Positions 5,175 through 6,962 of a stretch of DNA of 6,962 bases are shown here, piece by piece. The DNA is taken from positions 1 to 6,962 of the forward strand of contig JAUYPK010000110.1 of assembly GCA_030697615.1 (NCBI GenBank), given 5' to 3'. The notes under the pieces are model-generated. The model worked only from the letters and a program-made list of their open reading frames with translations. It searched no databases and was not told where the DNA came from. The DNA comes from Microcaldota archaeon. Lineage in GTDB: Archaea > Micrarchaeota > Micrarchaeia > Norongarragalinales > UBA8480. Positions within the stretch are counted from its first letter, which is position 1, and each line of letters opens with the position of its first letter. The translations under genes and the position numbers were made by a program.

Positions 5175-6029
5175 TTATTCTTCTTCAATTTGCCGCCGTA
5201 TTTCCTGCAATTCCCGCAGAGCAACTTCACCTTGTTCTGGAGTTGGTGGCTTGCCATGCCACTGGTAGTCGTTTTCCATAAATGAAACCCCTTTGCCCGG
5301 TATTGTATGCGCGATTATTACGGTTGGCATGTCGTGAATTGTTTTTGCCTCTTCAAAAGCGTCAATTAAGTGTTTAATGTTATGCCCGTCCACTTCAATT
5401 ACGTGCCACTTGTCCGCCTCGTACTTTGCACGCATTGGCTCTAGTGGCATAATGTCTTCAGTGTCGCCGTCGATCTGGATGTTATTTCGGTCAACAACAA
5501 CGCATAAGTTATCCAGCTTGTTGTTTCCAGCGAACATCATCGCTTCCATGTACTGGCCTTCCTGGTGCTCTCCGTCACTAGTCAAACAATAAATTCGGTG
5601 TTTTTCCTTGTTCATCTTGGCACTTAGTGCAGCGCCTATTGCAATTGAAATGCCTTGTCCCAGTGGACCGCCGCTGTTCTCTATTCCTGGTGGTTCCCAG
5701 TAATGAGGGTGACCTTGTAAACGAGAATTAAGTTTGCGTAGCGTCATCAATTCAGTTATTGGAAAGTAGCCAGCTTCTGCGAGAGTAGCGTACCAAACTG
5801 GGCAAATGTGGCCATTAGAGAGAAAAACTTTGTCCCGTTCAGCCCAGTCGGGCTTTTTAGGATCATGCTTTAACACATTGAAGTAAAGCGCGGTGAAAAC
5901 ATCCGCCATTCCCAAGGGTCCAGCGCTGTGGCCACTCTTTGCCTCAACTAGCGATTTAATGATATTTTGCCTAATTGTGTTGGCTGTTAGCTTCAGCTGC
6001 TTTTCGCTGGTTATCTTTTTAAAAGTCAT
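5175..6029 (-). CDS. Transketolase, N-terminal subunit
   Basis: This 284-residue chain is the diphosphate-binding domain of a split transketolase and must pair with the C subunit encoded next to it. GHSAGPLG (33-40), SNGH (71-74), GHPHYW (106-111) and GPLGQG (121-126) are typical active-site segments. The thiamine-diphosphate/Mg motif runs from SDGEHQEGQ (151-159) to DRNNIQIDG (180-188); Asp152 and Asn182 are the expected metal ligands. The first residue of the usual GDGE is Ser here, which I believe also occurs in other split forms. HGKPPTP (258-264) closes the domain. It is the first gene of the minus-strand cluster, with a TATA-like box about 32 bases upstream of the ATG and no clear Shine-Dalgarno site, so the leader is very short. 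Confidence 0.95.
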   Translation of the reverse strand: MTFKKITSEKQLKLTANTIRQNIIKSLVEAKSGHSAGPLGMADVFTALYFNVLKHDPKKPDWAERDKVFLSNGHICPVWYATLAEAGYFPITELMTLRKLNSRLQGHPHYWEPPGIENSGGPLGQGISIAIGAALSAKMNKEKHRIYCLTSDGEHQEGQYMEAMMFAGNNKLDNLCVVVDRNNIQIDGDTEDIMPLEPMRAKYEADKWHVIEVDGHNIKHLIDAFEEAKTIHDMPTVIIAHTIPGKGVSFMENDYQWHGKPPTPEQGEVALRELQEIRRQIEEE

Positions 6030-6055
6030 ATCTAAATATGCGTTACACTAGGGTT

Positions 6056-6065
6056 GAATTTAAAA
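6056..6065 (-). promoter_or_regulatory. TATA-like box of the transketolase cluster
   Basis: The minus strand reads TTTTAAATTC here, centred about 32 bases before the ATG at 6029. With a start of transcription about 26 bases downstream, the leader would be about 5 bases. This is the only promoter-like site seen ahead of the five-gene cluster. Confidence 0.45.
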
Positions 6066-6068
6066 GTG

Positions 6069-6086
6069 TGGGAAACGCGGTTCCCA
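6069..6086. promoter_or_regulatory. Inverted repeat TGGGAA-N6-TTCCCA upstream of the transketolase promoter
   Basis: Perfect six-base arms flank a 6-base loop (ACGCGG). The repeat lies directly upstream of the TATA-like box, where an archaeal activator would bind. It also follows the oligo-T tract that ends the upstream gene, so a role as an RNA hairpin at that 3' end is the alternative. Confidence 0.4.
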
Positions 6087-6089
6087 GTT

Positions 6090-6098
6090 AAAAAAAAA
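6090..6098 (-). terminator. Oligo-T terminator of the Cys-rich secreted protein gene
   Basis: Nine T on the minus strand begin 4 bases after the TAA (6105-6103). No hairpin precedes them, which fits archaeal T-tract termination. It separates this gene from the transketolase cluster. Confidence 0.6.
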
Positions 6099-6102
6099 GT
6101 TT

Positions 6103-6912
6103 TTAGCCAGTTGGTGCAACGCAGCGACCTTCAGCACAAGTTTGTCCACTTGGGCAATATACTGTTTGCGTACTTGCACTTGAAACAGTGGGCGAAGAAC
6201 AAGTACGTTCAAATACAGCTGTTCCACTAAAACAACCGTCTGTACGAACTGTTGTGGTGCCTCTTGAAGAAGTGATAGTAACATTGCCCGCTACTGTAGA
6301 ATCTACTCCGTCGCTATCAACACAAGTGTAAGTCGCAGTTGGCAAAATGCACCTTCCATTTAAACAGGTTCTGCCTGTTGGACACGTTAAAGTAGTGTTT
6401 GATTCACTTGGAGCAGTTGAAGACGTACAGTAATATTCATTTACCAAAGCTCCATTGCAGGAATCTACACTGCGAACCGAGCGACCAACTGAAGGAGTAA
6501 CCGTAACTGTGCCTCTACTTCCTGGAGTTTGTCCCCCATCGCTGTCAGTGCAAATATACGTTATCGGAGCACAAGCTCCATTTGAACATCTTTGACCAGA
6601 TGGGCATGCGCTATATGTTGCACGTTGACTATTCGGATAACTAGCATCACAGTAATATTCAACTATATTGGTTGTACTACTACATCGGTCTTGAAAGAAA
6701 CGTGTGCCTGAACTGTTTGATATATTGAGCGTACTGAAAACTGCAGGGTTGTTTCCACCGTCTGTTTCTACGCAGGTAGTTTCCGCACTTTGGAAGTATA
6801 GTATTTTTCCAATTACGCCAAACGCATCGGTTGTTACAAGCAGTGCTCCAATTGCTATGACTAAAACTAAGCTAACTAAGAATTTATTGTGGGGTGAGTG
6901 TTTTTTCTTCAT
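6103..6912 (-). CDS. Secreted or membrane-anchored protein with three six-cysteine repeats (269 aa)
   Basis: A basic start (MKKKHSPHNK) and a hydrophobic stretch at about 11-28 form a signal peptide or an N-terminal anchor. The rest is three tandem modules of about 75 residues. Their cysteines are at 47, 77, 88, 103, 109, 114; at 121, 152, 162, 177, 183, 188; and at 197, 227, 238, 253, 259, 264. Spacing is almost constant (30-31, 10-11, 15, 6, 5). Each module opens with CxxxDG and ends with CPxGxxCxxGxC. Between the cysteines it is rich in Ser, Thr and Val. The even cysteines suggest three disulfides per module, outside the cell. Similar modules occur, as I recall, in surface proteins of DPANN archaea, but no function is assigned. 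The chain ends five residues after the last Cys. Confidence 0.85.
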   Translation of the reverse strand: MKKKHSPHNKFLVSLVLVIAIGALLVTTDAFGVIGKILYFQSAETTCVETDGGNNPAVFSTLNISNSSGTRFFQDRCSSTTNIVEYYCDASYPNSQRATYSACPSGQRCSNGACAPITYICTDSDGGQTPGSRGTVTVTPSVGRSVRSVDSCNGALVNEYYCTSSTAPSESNTTLTCPTGRTCLNGRCILPTATYTCVDSDGVDSTVAGNVTITSSRGTTTVRTDGCFSGTAVFERTCSSPTVSSASTQTVYCPSGQTCAEGRCVAPTG

Positions 6913-6924
6913 ATGGATAAAAGG

Positions 6925-6934
6925 GGCATATGCC
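6925..6934. promoter_or_regulatory. Palindrome GGCATATGCC between TATA box and start codon
   Basis: A perfect 10-base palindrome fills the space between the TATA-like box and the ATG at 6912 (about 13-22 bases before the start). A repressor bound here would block initiation. It could be chance, as it is short. Confidence 0.3.
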
Positions 6935-6943
6935 TTATAAACA
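6934..6943 (-). promoter_or_regulatory. TATA-like box of the Cys-rich secreted protein gene
   Basis: The minus strand reads TGTTTATAAG, with the TTTATAAG core centred about 26.5 bases before the ATG at 6912. This is the spacing expected for a leaderless archaeal transcript. No Shine-Dalgarno site is seen in the region, and an A-rich stretch lies upstream. Confidence 0.6.
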
Positions 6944-6947
6944 TTTG

Positions 6948-6962
6948 TTTTTTTTTTTTTTT
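6948..6962. repeat. Homopolymer T run at the window edge
   Basis: Fifteen T in a row end the window. It may be longer outside, and could be a T-tract terminator for a plus-strand gene, an A-rich promoter flank for the minus-strand gene, or an assembly edge. Confidence 0.5.

Noticed and set aside
6069..6098. Intrinsic (hairpin plus T-tract) bacterial-type terminator
   Set aside because: On the minus strand the T tract comes before the hairpin, the wrong order; on the plus strand the hairpin is followed by A, not T. The T tract alone is a better archaeal-type terminator.
6060..6284. 74-codon minus-strand frame
   Set aside because: It overlaps the last repeat of the six-cysteine protein in another frame and runs through its terminator; the repeat spacing supports the main frame.
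1..6962. CRISPR array, insertion sequence, tRNA or rRNA gene
   Set aside because: I saw no regularly spaced direct repeats, no transposase-like protein, no terminal inverted repeats and no cloverleaf or conserved rRNA segments.

Overview
The window looks like a piece of an archaeal chromosome, most likely from a DPANN-type lineage. The evidence is a C-terminal fragment resembling geranylgeranyl reductase (archaeal lipid synthesis), transketolase split into separate N and C subunits, GGTG-type Shine-Dalgarno sites, and two genes whose TATA-like boxes lie about 26 bases before the ATG, as in leaderless archaeal transcripts. Oligo-T tracts follow stop codons in place of hairpin terminators. Lineage is inferred from gene content only; no rRNA or tRNA gene is visible.

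Layout, left to right. 1-236 (+) is the 3' end of the reductase-like gene. 252-926 (-) is an unrecognised basic helical protein. A 129-base divergent spacer with two palindromes separates it from a YruB-type glutaredoxin (1056-1295, +). The glutaredoxin meets a sigma-70-like protein (1292-2320, -) tail to tail, with overlapping stop codons. From 6029 down to 2406 on the minus strand runs a tightly packed cluster: transketolase N, transketolase C, a Lys-rich Cys-rich mini-protein, a D-2-hydroxyacid dehydrogenase and a dual-specificity-type phosphatase. Two junctions in it are ATGA overlaps. 6103-6912 (-) is a secreted or membrane-anchored protein made of three repeats of a six-cysteine module, with its own promoter and an oligo-T terminator.

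How the genes work together. The two transketolase chains should form one thiamine-diphosphate enzyme of the non-oxidative pentose phosphate pathway. The dehydrogenase may act on a related 2-keto acid such as hydroxypyruvate or glyoxylate. The Cys-rich protein and the phosphatase are translated with the enzymes but have no assigned role. The sigma-70-like protein is the standout: it has recognisable region 2 and region 4 segments in an organism that should initiate transcription with TBP and TFB. Complete sigma factors in archaeal single-cell genomes were reported once before (Rinke et al. 2013), so this would be another case and not the first, but its function is unknown.
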